Shown: in pieces, positions 44,934-53,605 of the stretch
Layout: each line of letters starts with the position of its first letter
How positions within the stretch are numbered: the first letter of the stretch is position 1
Assembly (NCBI GenBank): GCA_004153385.1
Contig: SDAL01000006.1
Span: 62,001-126,000, forward strand
Length of the DNA: 64,000 nucleotides
Reading direction: 5' to 3'
Source: Paracoccaceae bacterium
Lineage (GTDB): Bacteria; Pseudomonadota; Alphaproteobacteria; Rhodobacterales; Rhodobacteraceae
The notes under the pieces: generated by a model
The model's database searches: none
What the model was told of the DNA's origin: nothing
The model's input: the letters and a program-made list of their open reading frames with translations, nothing else
Made by a program: the position numbers and the translations under genes

Positions 44934-46322
44934 TTAGAGGATGAACTTCACCCCGGCGCGGGATTTCTCGGTCGACTTGGAGAGATGGACAAAGCCCTCG
45001 GGCGCCTCGTCGGGCGCCTGAAATCTCTCCTCCAAGAACCGAAGGATCGGCGTCACGCCCCGGCCGTCGACCGCCTTGCCGATCTTGCTCGCCAGGGCAC
45101 GGTGATCCTGCACACGGTGCAGCTGCCCGATCTCGATGAGAAGCGCGACCAGCGGGCGGGAAGCTCCGAGCATGTTCGGCAGACGCGTGACCGGGACAGC
45201 ATGCTTCACGACATCGATCAGATCGCGCGCTGCGGTGTAGTCAACCACGAGCGGGTTGCTCCCCTGCTTCGCTTCCGCCGGGCTCAACAGCCCCGCGACC
45301 TGCAGGACATTGCGTAGCGTTCTGGCGTCGAGACCTTCCGCCTTCGCGATCGACGCCACGCTGCAAAGATGAGGATCGGTCACCGGCTTGCCCAAAAGCA
45401 TGTGCCCCTTGCTGAGCGGGGTGGTCTCGAGGATCACATCCCGAAGCATGTCGCGAATGGGCCCCGGGTTCTTGGACAGTCGGCTACCGGAGAGCCAGGC
45501 ATGCAACATGCCAAAGGCCGCGCGCGGCGCGGCTCTGTTCCCTCGGGATGCCGTGACGCGCGCCATGAGATACTCCCGGATCGTCGCGCCGCCTTCCGAC
45601 ACGATGGGCCAGCCCGCACGCCCGGCCGCGTCCCACATGTCCTCGCTCATGTCCGAGGCTTTCAGCGTCGGACCAAAGGCATCAACGGCGCCCAGCATCT
45701 CGGTCGCGCGCACCCCCTGATCGATATCCTGACAATCCAGCCATGCGGGCCCGGAGCAGCCCTCCAGACGCGCAACTGCGTAGGCCTGTAGCGGCGAGAC
45801 CACGCGGGCACGACCCGGCACCTGCCGCTCGGCATCGATCAAGGACGTCATGGCTTGCAGCTCATGCGCGATGTCATCCCACCTCCCCGACCGCAGATCC
45901 CGGAGCGCTGTTCCGTGGATCGGACAGGTCCGCACCGGAGCCAATTGCCAGATGAGCCGATGACGCAGCGCAGCACCGGGCAAACGCGCCCCGGTGAGAT
46001 CGTTGTCCAGGCAGGCAGGACAGATCCGTGTCACAGGACCGGTCGTGAACTCGTCTGCGAACTCCAGGCCCCGCAACTGGTAGCGCCGCCCACCAACTGC
46101 GCTGATCGTATTGCGCAACACCGCTGCGGGATCGTGCCCTGCCCGCTCGCAAAGCAGCAGAACCGCCGGCTCGTCGCCCCGCGCGAGATCCACGAGGGGA
46201 ATGCCGAGATCCGTCAGGAACGAGAGAGCGCGGCCGCGGGTGTGGAGGGCGGCCTGCCGCGCCGCCCAGGACAGAGGCGTCTCATCATCGGCAAACGGCA
46301 GCATGGGGAAAAGCGCGCTCAT
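44934..46322 (-). CDS. tniQ: TniQ/TnsD-like target-selection protein
   Basis: A 462-residue TniQ-family protein. The N-terminal TniQ domain has PLSWAARQAALHTRG and paired cysteine motifs, CPACLDND and CPIHGT (about residues 110-150), that should bind zinc. The C-terminal half is a helical DNA-binding region with VASIAKAEGLDARTLRNVLQVAGLL, a helix-turn-helix. In Tn7-like elements TniQ/TnsD directs target choice and talks to TnsC. ATG 46322 is 11 nt from the tnsC stop. It is the only core gene of the element that reads without a lesion. Confidence 0.88.
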   Translation of the reverse strand: MSALFPMLPFADDETPLSWAARQAALHTRGRALSFLTDLGIPLVDLARGDEPAVLLLCERAGHDPAAVLRNTISAVGGRRYQLRGLEFADEFTTGPVTRICPACLDNDLTGARLPGAALRHRLIWQLAPVRTCPIHGTALRDLRSGRWDDIAHELQAMTSLIDAERQVPGRARVVSPLQAYAVARLEGCSGPAWLDCQDIDQGVRATEMLGAVDAFGPTLKASDMSEDMWDAAGRAGWPIVSEGGATIREYLMARVTASRGNRAAPRAAFGMLHAWLSGSRLSKNPGPIRDMLRDVILETTPLSKGHMLLGKPVTDPHLCSVASIAKAEGLDARTLRNVLQVAGLLSPAEAKQGSNPLVVDYTAARDLIDVVKHAVPVTRLPNMLGASRPLVALLIEIGQLHRVQDHRALASKIGKAVDGRGVTPILRFLEERFQAPDEAPEGFVHLSKSTEKSRAGVKFIL

Positions 46323-46332
46323 GAGACCGCCC

Positions 46333-47287
46333 TCACCGCTTTTTCCGACGCGGTTGTTCTTCCTCCTCGACCGCATCGGGTTTCAGGAGCCAGTAGTGTT
46401 CGGCGTAGAAGACGTTGTCGGCGGCCGTGCAGGCCTCGTTCATCGCGTAGGCGGCAGCGAAATGCCCGATATCCAGGTCGTCTTCGCCGCGCCCGATGGC
46501 GATTTCCACAGCCTGCAGCAGCAGCTCGAGGGCCCGTCCGAACCGATAGCGCGCCCCGTGGAAGATGCGTCCGATCAGATCCGCTTCGATCGCAGCTCCG
46601 ATCCCCACCCGCTCGCAGTATTGCGCGATAACATCTCGGAAACTGTCGCCATCGACCTGCTCAACGAGATCGGGCAGCACCATCGCGGTGAACCTGCGCT
46701 GCACCTGCGGGTCCATACGAATGACCTTGGCGAGGTCTTCGGTGCCGGACAGGACCACGATGACGGCATCGTCCCCCTGCATCAGGGATTTCAGCGCCCA
46801 GAGGATCAACTTGCGGTCCGCACAGAAGAGGTCCTGCGCCTCGTCGATCCAGAGCACAGAGATCCCGAGAAGCTGCAAGCGGTGACGCAGGTCCTGCCAG
46901 AGCGACCAAGCCTCCTTGCGCGGGTTCGCATCGGGGTAGCCACTCTCCGCCAGCAGGGCGAGCGTCATACTCTTGAACGTCGCTGGGCTCGGCACCGAAC
47001 ATCCAAGATAGCGCGGCCGCCCGTATTCACCCTCCTGCAGCACCGCGAGCTTGGACAGCGTGCGCTCCAACAGATGGGACTTTCCGCTTCCCGGCCCCCC
47101 CGATCAACATGACCCCACGGGTTTCCCCGGTCCGGGTGAAGCGCTTGACGACAGGGGTCAGAGCCCCCTGTTCGTCCGTGGCAAGAAGGCGCGTCGTGTG
47201 TATTGCCGCCTCGGCATCACGCGCAGAGCCGATATGAAGGCTGCGGACACGTTCCAGGGCGCTTTTTGCGGTATCAGCTTGTGCCAT
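46333..47287 (-). pseudogene. tnsC: TnsC/TniB AAA+ ATPase, frameshifted in Walker A
   Basis: The regulator ATPase of the transposon, about 317 residues when restored. The first part (MAQADTAKSALERVRSLHIG to RGVMLIG) is in one frame; the rest, with GPGSGKSHLLERTL, Walker B VLWIDEAQDLF and sensor VVLSGTEDL, is in the next. The switch falls in a run of seven G (minus strand, 47101-47095); six G would restore GGPGSGKS. The lesion therefore sits exactly in the P-loop. It could be a real mutation, an assembly error in a homopolymer, or frameshifting during expression. GAGGA lies before the ATG at 47287, 2 nt after the tnsB stop. Confidence 0.85.
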
Positions 47288-47289
47288 GA

Positions 47290-49512
47290 TCAGTCCTCCT
47301 CGATGGTCAGGTTGGGTTTGGGCGAGGTGGGCGTGACGCCGCGCCCTTTGGCCGCCCGCTTCGCAGGTTTGGCGGGCGTCTCCTGCTTACTGGGTTTCTC
47401 GGCCGCCACGGTCAGCTCGGAGGAGGCGGGGATCTCCATGCCGAGACCGTCTTTCGTCTGGCGCAGCTCCTTGCGCTCGACGAACTCGACGCCGGCCAGA
47501 AGCTTCTTCTCCTCCTTCGCGCAGCGTTTCTCGGACCAGTCTTCGAGGTTAAGGCCGGCCGCAGCCATCGCGGCCTCATTACGCGCCTTGATCGCCGTGA
47601 TGGCGTCACGAACCGCGACATTGTCGAGGCGGTTCGACTTCGGGTTCGCGTCGCGGACATGACGGACAGCCGTCAGCCAGGTCTGGGCTGCGACACCCTG
47701 CAGCGACGCGTCGAGCGCAGGCACCTCGTACCAAATCTTGCCCCCTTTGACCGAGATGGCGCCGATGTTCTGAAGGTGCCAGCGCACGGACACCGTCTCG
47801 GGCGCCTCGCGACGAAAGAGCTCTTGGGTTGCTTCAGACTGGTAGCGCGCGCCCAGAATGGTGATACCGGTCTTGTCGAGGCGATACTCGCGCTCCTGGC
47901 CGAAGCACAGCCGCATCATCTCCGCGTCCGGCGGCGGCGTCACGCCATGCAGCTTCGACAGGCGACGCCACGCTTTCACAGGGGTTTCTCCGCCCAGCCC
48001 GTGATGGGGCGTGTTGTGGTAGATGTCGATCACCCACCGCAGCAGTGCGAAGGTGACGTCGTCAAGGGTGAGTGCTGCGCGCTACTCGGGATCCGCATCG
48101 CCCTTCTCCATGATGCTGGAGAACGTGTGCCCCGACAGACGCGGCGCGAAGTCGCTCCGGAAACTTCCGAATGCACGCTCGATCGTTCCGCGGTTTTCCG
48201 GCACACCGTTCATCGCCATTTGCCACATCACGCCGAGATCCTCAGCCGCCATGCGGAAGCGCATCGATTTGAAGGCGGAGCCACCATCGAAGACGATCAG
48301 CTCGGGCGTGCCATGCATGTCCCAAGGCGTCAGCGCCCCAACCGCATCCGCCCACGCCCCCTTGTTGGTCGTAATCATCTGCAGGAGCTGCACCGCGGTC
48401 TCGGAGTTCGCCGAACGGCTCAGGACCATGCCGACGATGCAGCGCGTGGCACAGCAGATCGCAGCGGTCAGCGTCCAACGGTCGCGACGCCTGGCTTTCC
48501 CCTTGTAGCGCGGATCCTTCTCGTCCCCCTTGATATAGAGGCCGAGTTGCCGCTTCTCGTCATCGCTCAGCATGCCATAGATGTTCGTGCTCTCGAGCAG
48601 TGTCGAGACGTCCACCGTCCATTCGTCGATCTCGACGCGTTCCAACGGGCGGGCACGTTGAGACCATTCAGTACGGGACGGAACCTCTTGCGGGCTGCAG
48701 CCTCGCCATTGCGGGCGACTTCCACGCGAAACGGGTCCAGTGCCCGGATCGCCCGGCGCACCGTCTCGCGGCTCGGCACGCTGAGGTGGTCGTTCTTTTC
48801 GGTGTAGTGTTCGTTGCGCTCATGGATGGCCAGCGCGACATTTTCATAGATCTGCTGCATCGTCGGCTTGTCGCGCGACAGATACCCTTGCACTTCCTCG
48901 TGCATGATGGCGGCCACCTCGGGGTCGAGACGGGTCCCCCGCCATCCGCGCCGATCCATGTTGTCCAGATGGCCGATCAGGTTCAGATCGTTCCGTTCTG
49001 CAAGCCAACGGCGTAGCGTCCTAGCACTGGGCGCTTCACCCATGTTCTCGGAGGGAAGAACGTTCATGCCACCGGCAGGGATATGCTTGAATGCCAATTG
49101 CGTCGCACGGCCCACCAGCATGTCCATGGAGGCCTCAATGGACGCGTCGGTGAATTTCAGCAGCTTCTCGCGATGCATGTCGATTGCCGCCTGGCAAAAG
49201 GCATCCTTGCGAACGAACCGACGCAGCGGCCGCCCGGAGAGTGCGGAAAGCGATACGCCATGCGCCAGCTGACGCTTACGCGCAGCGTCCGGGTTGAAGT
49301 AGTTACGCTCGACGCGGATCCGGCCCAGGCTTCCCAGGCGGGAAAGGTCCTGATGCGAGAACTGCCGGGAGAAGCCCGTGTCGTCATCCTTGGGTCATGA
49401 CGACCCCGACCTCGGTTTCCATGTGGAGGCGGAATGCCGTGCCGTCCACGGTGACACGGTCGAAGCTGCCAAAGGCCTAGCGGGAATTTTCAGTAGTGAA
49501 GGAGAGATCCAT
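47290..49512 (-). pseudogene. tnsB: TnsB/TniA DDE transposase, multiply broken
   Basis: About 740 codons when restored, the size of TnsB. It starts at ATG 49512 behind AAGGA (MDLSFTTENSR), then has a TAG at 49479-49477. A frameshift follows at about 49394, then VERNYFNP and the N-terminal DNA-binding region (APSARTLRRWLAERN, SVPSRETVRRAI). A second frameshift near 48650 leads to the integrase core: Asp in EIDEWTVD, Asp in VFDGGSAF, Glu in GTIERAFGSF. A second TAG at 48084-48082 is followed by the intact C-terminal domain (HNTPHHGLGGETPVKAW). All DDE residues survive, so the lesions are recent relative to divergence. Confidence 0.85.
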
Positions 49513-49665
49513 TTCGAAGTCCTTTTCGGATGTTTGGCGCTGCACAAGGCAGCAGGAGAGAGTGCGGTCGCCGAACGACACCGCATAAAAGAGGGATGGG
49601 TCGAGTGTTTTAAGGGACCGAAGCGTTTACCTTCAGGGCATCGGGAGTGCCGCGCGTGTCATTTG

Positions 49666-49947
49666 CTACAAGCCAAAATTCAGCGCAGAATAGCCGTCGA
49701 CCGGCTGCAAGCTAAGAGACACGATACTACGCGTCTTGACGTCGATAGCTGCATGAAGAATGCACCGCCGCCGCTCGTCGGGCTTATACCGTTTCGGCTC
49801 GGTTTGTTGACCAAGCAACCTTAGCAGGTCGTCGGCATACTCATCGATGTCGATCCTCTCGCGGAACCGCGAAACGGGTTCCTCGTGCTTTTTTCGGGCG
49901 AAGCGCACTGCTTCGCGAATAACGGGTTTAGCTTGAGAGACGGTCAT
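49666..49947 (-). pseudogene. Unrecognised ORF remnant, possibly DDE-integrase-like
   Basis: A 93-codon frame whose ATG overlaps the tnsA stop (ATGA), so it belonged to the transposon operon. It reads MTVSQAKPVIREAVRFARKK, then DIDEYADDLLRLLG and RCILHAAIDVKTRSIVSLSL. The last part resembles the first strand of an RNase H-type integrase core with its Asp. Reading past the TAG gives only ten more codons before another stop. I cannot name it; a truncated second transposase or an accessory element protein are both possible. Confidence 0.45.
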
Positions 49948-50618
49948 GCGCAGACCTCCTTGGCCTTGAATACCAGGCAGCTACGGTCGATACGCTCGTA
50001 GCTCACCATTCGGAGGTGCCCGGACCGGATCAGCCGAACGAGTGCGCGGAAGCCCATCCCGTCAAGGCCGGTCTGCTCGACCAGGCTTTCGATCGTGACG
50101 ACGCCGGTCATCTGGCCGACGACATCCCGGGCCACGGGATCGCCGAAGCAGTCCGGCCGCCGCACCGAATGGAAGAGCTTCGCATTGAAGAGCTCGACCG
50201 GGCAGACATCCCGTTCGGTGAACAGACGGAAGTCGTCTAGCCCCCCCCTGAGCGATGGCCTGTTCCTTGACGCGGGCCAGTTGCGCCAGATAGGCGTCCT
50301 TCACACGCCCCATGGGACGCCGATCACGGTGCCGTCGCGCTCGGTGGCGACAAGGTCGATGTAGTGCTTGTGGATTTCGCCATCTTCATCGAACCACTCG
50401 AAAAGGACTTGTTCAACGAGGTCCTGCACTTCGGGCCGCGCTGCCAGCAACAACGTCCCTTGCGCCTCGAGATGGCTCTCAAGCCCGGTGCGAATGCCGG
50501 GGCCGGAGCCCAGGACGATGCCGTCGGTGAAGTGCTGGGTCGAACCGACCTGGGTGGCACGGTCGCCGCGGCTGGATTCGGGCAGGCGGACGCCGCCGCC
50601 GATAGAACGGTCAGACAT
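49944..50618 (-). pseudogene. tnsA: TnsA-like heteromeric transposase endonuclease, frameshifted
   Basis: The N-terminal nuclease part is clear: GIRTGLESHLEAQGTLLLAARPEVQDLVEQ (catalytic Glu) and EIHKHYIDLVATERDG (catalytic Asp). The frame then breaks near 50310, where the catalytic Lys segment is expected. It resumes as RVKDAYLAQLARVKEQAIAQG and breaks again in a run of eight G (minus strand, 50248-50241). It continues as LDDFRLFTERDVCPVELFNAK into a C-terminal winged-helix-like part (VTIESLVEQTGLDGMGFRALVRLIRSGHL). TnsA cuts the 5' ends during cut-and-paste transposition. ATG 50618 follows GGGAGAA. Confidence 0.75.
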
Positions 50619-51238
50619 GATTTCTCCCGCCCCGAGAAACTGACATTCTCGGGCTAAGACGATTTTAGAAATGCGCGGAGAGCCGTCCTTGTCCTGGCGA
50701 CAGCATCATGCTACTCGACAGGTGCTACACAGGGATCAGGCTTTCGCTCGGTTCATTCGGGCGCCAAGCGCCTATATCTGGTTTTGGGTTTTTGAGTCTA
50801 TTTGGACAGTTTCTTCCAATGAGCGCCTGTAGCCTGATTGGAACTGAGAAATCAGAACCGCATCAGGAGATAAGCCGCATATTCGGGAACCGCCCTTAGC
50901 GGACGCATATTGCCCATGTCCAGCCCGCCGGTAGCGCGGGGCTTCGGGGCTCGAAATTTGGAAATTCCGGCCTCAAGATCGGAAAGGCACCCGCCTCCGA
51001 TTTTCTGCAATCCAAGCAGGTTTTGCGAAAAGAGAGACGCAAAGTTGCTTTGTGCTGCCCTAAATGGCCGAGAATGCCACCTCAAGATGAGAATATTTTT
51101 CATTTTCATCTCAATTTTCCTTCTCAATAGCTGAGAATGACGAGCGTTAGACCGCGCAAAACATCAAGCCGCTCCGATTGAGCGAATCAAATTAGAAACT
51201 CATTTGGATGCGGTCGCGCGAGATTCGCCCAGGCACCG
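50619..51238. other. Right-end region of the transposon, no gene
   Basis: About 620 bases of mixed composition, clearly less GC-rich than the core. It contains the candidate right-end site at 50789-50808, a weaker similar sequence at about 51193-51212 (AGAAACTCATTTGGATG), and an AT-rich stretch near 51085-51130. No supported gene. Confidence 0.5.
50789..50808 (-). repeat. Candidate right-end TnsB-binding site
   Basis: Read inward on the minus strand it is TGTCCAAATAGACTCAAAAA, matching the left-end copy at TGTCCA and AGACT with the same spacing and opposite orientation. Confidence 0.55.
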
Positions 51239-51865
51239 TTAAGAGACGCTGCTATCCGCGAGCTGTGACAGCCGCCGGAAGAGCTTGTCAGACAGGATCG
51301 TCCGGCGTTCCCATTCCGGTGTACTGAGATCTTTGGCAGCTTCGCCAAACCAGAGTTTCAGGCTGCCCTTTTCGGATCGATGCGAGAATATGGCATGAGG
51401 TCCGTTGGAACTGATCTCGATGGTCACCGGGGCAGATCTGAAGTTCTCATCGGACGCAGCGAACCCCACCTCGAGCCAGTAACCGCAGAATGCACCAAAG
51501 CTGCGGCGCAGTGCCAGGCCAGCCACAGGCAACTTGTTCAGGGCATCGAGCAGCTTGCTCCCCCCTCCCGTATGGCAATTGGCTTCCCATTGGATATGCC
51601 CGTCGAGATACAGGTCCCCCTGCACCAACTGAAGCTGCGAGATCTCGCGCACAGCCTTAGGCGCATCCTTGGTCTCAAGCCCGAGGGCCAAAGGGAGCGT
51701 CAGATGAAAGACATCGATACCGTGCATATCCGCTGCGGCCCGACCGCGTCCCCCAGGGGTCAGTAGCTCTGCCCGGCCCAATTCGCGCGCCATGGCGTCG
51801 ACCTTGTTGACGTTCTGGCCGAACTGCGGCGCGAGCGCCCGCACCATTTCACCTTTCGTCGCCAT
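51239..51865 (-). CDS. Unknown protein behind a 33-nt palindrome
   Basis: A 208-residue protein I do not recognise. The N-terminal 50 residues (MATKGEMVRALAPQFGQNVN, then KVDAMARELGRAELLT) look like a small helical DNA-binding domain. The rest is mixed alpha/beta, with GDLYLDGHIQWEANC and a Trp-rich EVGF region. No signal peptide or membrane segment. ATG 51865 follows AAGGAT. It lies between the transposon right end and an IS6 remnant, so it is probably transposon cargo or another mobile-element gene. The palindrome at 51924-51956 lies 59-91 bp upstream and may be its operator. Confidence 0.65.
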   Translation of the reverse strand: MATKGEMVRALAPQFGQNVNKVDAMARELGRAELLTPGGRGRAAADMHGIDVFHLTLPLALGLETKDAPKAVREISQLQLVQGDLYLDGHIQWEANCHTGGGSKLLDALNKLPVAGLALRRSFGAFCGYWLEVGFAASDENFRSAPVTIEISSNGPHAIFSHRSEKGSLKLWFGEAAKDLSTPEWERRTILSDKLFRRLSQLADSSVS

Positions 51866-51923
51866 GGCAGGTATCCTTGAGATGTGTCGTTGGAAGCGTT
51901 ATGCCAGCCAACGCATCACGCGT

Positions 51924-51956
51924 AAATTTATCGGAAAAAGTTTTTCCGATAAATTT
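51924..51956. promoter_or_regulatory. 33-nt perfect palindrome with 16-bp arms
   Basis: AAATTTATCGGAAAAA (51924-51939) and TTTTTCCGATAAATTT (51941-51956) around a single G. It is AT-rich in a GC-rich window, upstream of the unknown gene ending at 51239. It could be an operator, a recombination site or a transcription barrier. Confidence 0.8.
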
Positions 51957-51980
51957 TCTTATGAAATATTCTGCCGAGAA

Positions 51981-52222
51981 TTATAAGTCCTGCAGCCGGA
52001 GCGGCGCGCTTTCTGCAAAGCGCTTGACCCATTTCCGGACCGTTTCCCGGCTGACGATCACACCGCGCTCCGCCAGCAGGTCCTCGACATCCGCTTTGCT
52101 GAGCGCAAACCGTTGGTACGCCCAGACCACATAGGTAACGATTTCACGGGCAAGGTGGTAGCCTTTCAGGCGCGGCATCTCGGACGGTATCTTCATCCCG
52201 CACGCCTATCCAACAGAACCAT
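51981..52222 (-). mobile_element. IS6-family insertion sequence, 5' remnant
   Basis: The first about 60 codons of an IS6-type transposase: MPRLKGYHLAREIVTYVVWAY, FALSKADVEDLLAERGV, VSRETVRKWVKRF. The frame then diverges and stops at 51981, so the catalytic part is gone. Upstream of the ATG (52196, or 52178 for MPRLKG) the minus strand reads GGTTCTGTTGGATAGGCG, matching the style of an IS6 terminal inverted repeat (52222 inward). Confidence 0.8.
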
Positions 52223-52567
52223 CCCGAACAAGTTGGCGATGCCCGCCGAGCTTATAGCCGTCAATATGATCGACGAAATTTACCGGCAACCGGCACATGA
52301 ACAGGATCTAGCAGGTCATATATCTGAACAATCTCTCCCAATAGGCCCCCCCCATCATCGAGCAGGTCGCCCGCCCGATAAGGGTTCAACGCCGTCCATT
52401 CGGCGACTGTCATGATCGCTGGCATCGAGACCGCTCCCAAGACCCGCAAAGGGCACATGTAGTCAAAAGGACCCCATACACTTCAGATCTTTGCGATACA
52501 GCCAGTGATTCCCATTCGCTAATACGTGTGAGTAGATCGGGAGAGAGGCCACAAGCTCGAGCGCGCG
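52223..52567. other. Gene-free stretch with an 8-C tract
   Basis: About 345 bases. A 65-codon minus-strand frame (52458-52261) containing MTVAEWTALNPYRAGDLLDDGG is open but unrecognised. A run of eight C lies at 52346-52353. It could be the relic of a gene cut by the IS6 element. Confidence 0.4.
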
Positions 52568-53560
52568 TTACGACATGACCGCCTGTATCTTCAGGCTCGC
52601 CTTAGGGGGATGTGCCCCAAGAAATACGGCCATTTCCTCGAGCGCGACCTGATGCGAGACCAGTCCTTCGATCTTTGGTCCATAGGCTGTGATCGCGGCA
52701 AGGGCCTGCGGGATATTGCGATTGAGAGAATGCGTTCCCATCAGACGCAGCTGCCGCCGAAAGACCTCAAACGGAGACACCTCGATCAGCGCATCGGGCG
52801 GACAGACCCCGAAAAACAATGCAGCGCCTGCATCGACGAGATAGCCTGTCAAACCTGACGCCACCTGCGTGACACCGGTGGCATCGGCGGCAATATCCAT
52901 GTTGCCGCGCAGCGACTGCATCTTGGCGGAGCCAGCCTCGACCGATGCAAATCCGAAGCTTTCGGCCAGAGCAAGCCGTTCGGGTGACAGATCCGCCAGC
53001 GTGATCCGTTCCACCCCGCGGGTATGCAGCGCAATTGCCAGAAGAATACCGATCGGCCCTGCTCCGATGATCAGCGTTTCGTCATGGGCTGCAGGGCGAA
53101 GCGCCTCGACCGCATTCAGGACGCATCCCATAGGTTCGGCCAGGGCGGCCTGTGTCCAGGGTAGCTCGGTTTTATGCAGGTTTCCAGCGTATATGATCGC
53201 TTCCTCGGCGAAGCCACCATCTTTCGATACGCCATAGGCCCCAAGGGCAACACAGAGGTTTTCCCGACCGCGCAGGCAACTGCGGCAACTGCCACAGGAT
53301 AGGTTAGGATCGATCACGACCCTATCTCCCGTGCTAAAACCTTGGACCTCGTTGCCGATCTCGATCACCTCGCCCGCAAACTCGTGTCCTGGCACGATCG
53401 GGAAGGCACCGCTCCCATAACGGGCAGCGCGCACCTCATAATCGGTGTGGCACAAGCCAGCCGCGCGTACCTTGACCCGGACCTCACGCGGTCCCACTGC
53501 TCGCGAGGGCTGGTTGCGCAGGGCAACCTCTCCCTGCGCCGGGAAATATATCGATTTCAT
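52568..53560 (-). CDS. Zinc-dependent alcohol dehydrogenase (polyol dehydrogenase type)
   Basis: A 330-residue MDR-family dehydrogenase. Catalytic zinc ligands lie in GLCHTDYE (Cys) and PGHEFAGEV (His-Glu). The structural zinc site is CGSCRSCLRGRENLC, and the NAD site is IIGAGPIGILLA. It belongs to the polyol locus as its last gene, 45 nt after the smoS stop across an intrinsic-terminator-like hairpin. ATG 53560 stands behind GGGGAGGG. In relatives of this locus the place is often taken by mannitol dehydrogenase; here a zinc enzyme replaces it. It probably oxidises a polyol such as altritol, arabinitol or sorbitol (inference). Confidence 0.87.
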   Translation of the reverse strand: MKSIYFPAQGEVALRNQPSRAVGPREVRVKVRAAGLCHTDYEVRAARYGSGAFPIVPGHEFAGEVIEIGNEVQGFSTGDRVVIDPNLSCGSCRSCLRGRENLCVALGAYGVSKDGGFAEEAIIYAGNLHKTELPWTQAALAEPMGCVLNAVEALRPAAHDETLIIGAGPIGILLAIALHTRGVERITLADLSPERLALAESFGFASVEAGSAKMQSLRGNMDIAADATGVTQVASGLTGYLVDAGAALFFGVCPPDALIEVSPFEVFRRQLRLMGTHSLNRNIPQALAAITAYGPKIEGLVSHQVALEEMAVFLGAHPPKASLKIQAVMS

Positions 53561-53574
53561 TTCGCCCTCCCCTT

Positions 53575-53599
53575 AAAAATGGGGGCGTTTCCGCCCCCC
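53575..53599 (-). terminator. Intergenic terminator/attenuator between smoS and the zinc dehydrogenase
   Basis: On the minus strand GGGGGCG, loop, CGCCCCC is followed by ATTTTT. It stands between two genes of one orientation, immediately before the ribosome site of the second, so it should lower downstream expression. Confidence 0.7.
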
Positions 53600-53605
53600 T
53601 AAGCC

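Larger units (their letters stand above)
44600..50808. mobile_element. Decayed Tn7-like transposon (minimal extent between inverted TnsB-type sites)
   Basis: The minus-strand gene order tnsA, remnant ORF, tnsB, tnsC (tniB-like), tniQ is the core of Tn7-like elements. Candidate inverted end repeats are TGTCCATTGAGACTTTTTGA (44600-44619) and, on the opposite strand, TGTCCAAATAGACTCAAAAA (50789-50808). tnsA, tnsB and tnsC are frame-broken, so it should be immobile unless helped in trans. The outermost tips and target duplication were not identified. Confidence 0.75.

Noticed and set aside
49378-49824. 148-codon plus-strand frame over the tnsB 5' end
   Set aside because: The minus strand carries the tnsB start with a ribosome site and continuous homology after correcting lesions; the plus frame has no motif.
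52200-52222. TCCAACAGAACC considered as the right tip of the Tn7-like element because it resembles the left TTGTTGGACC
   Set aside because: It fits better as the terminal repeat of the IS6 remnant whose transposase start follows immediately.
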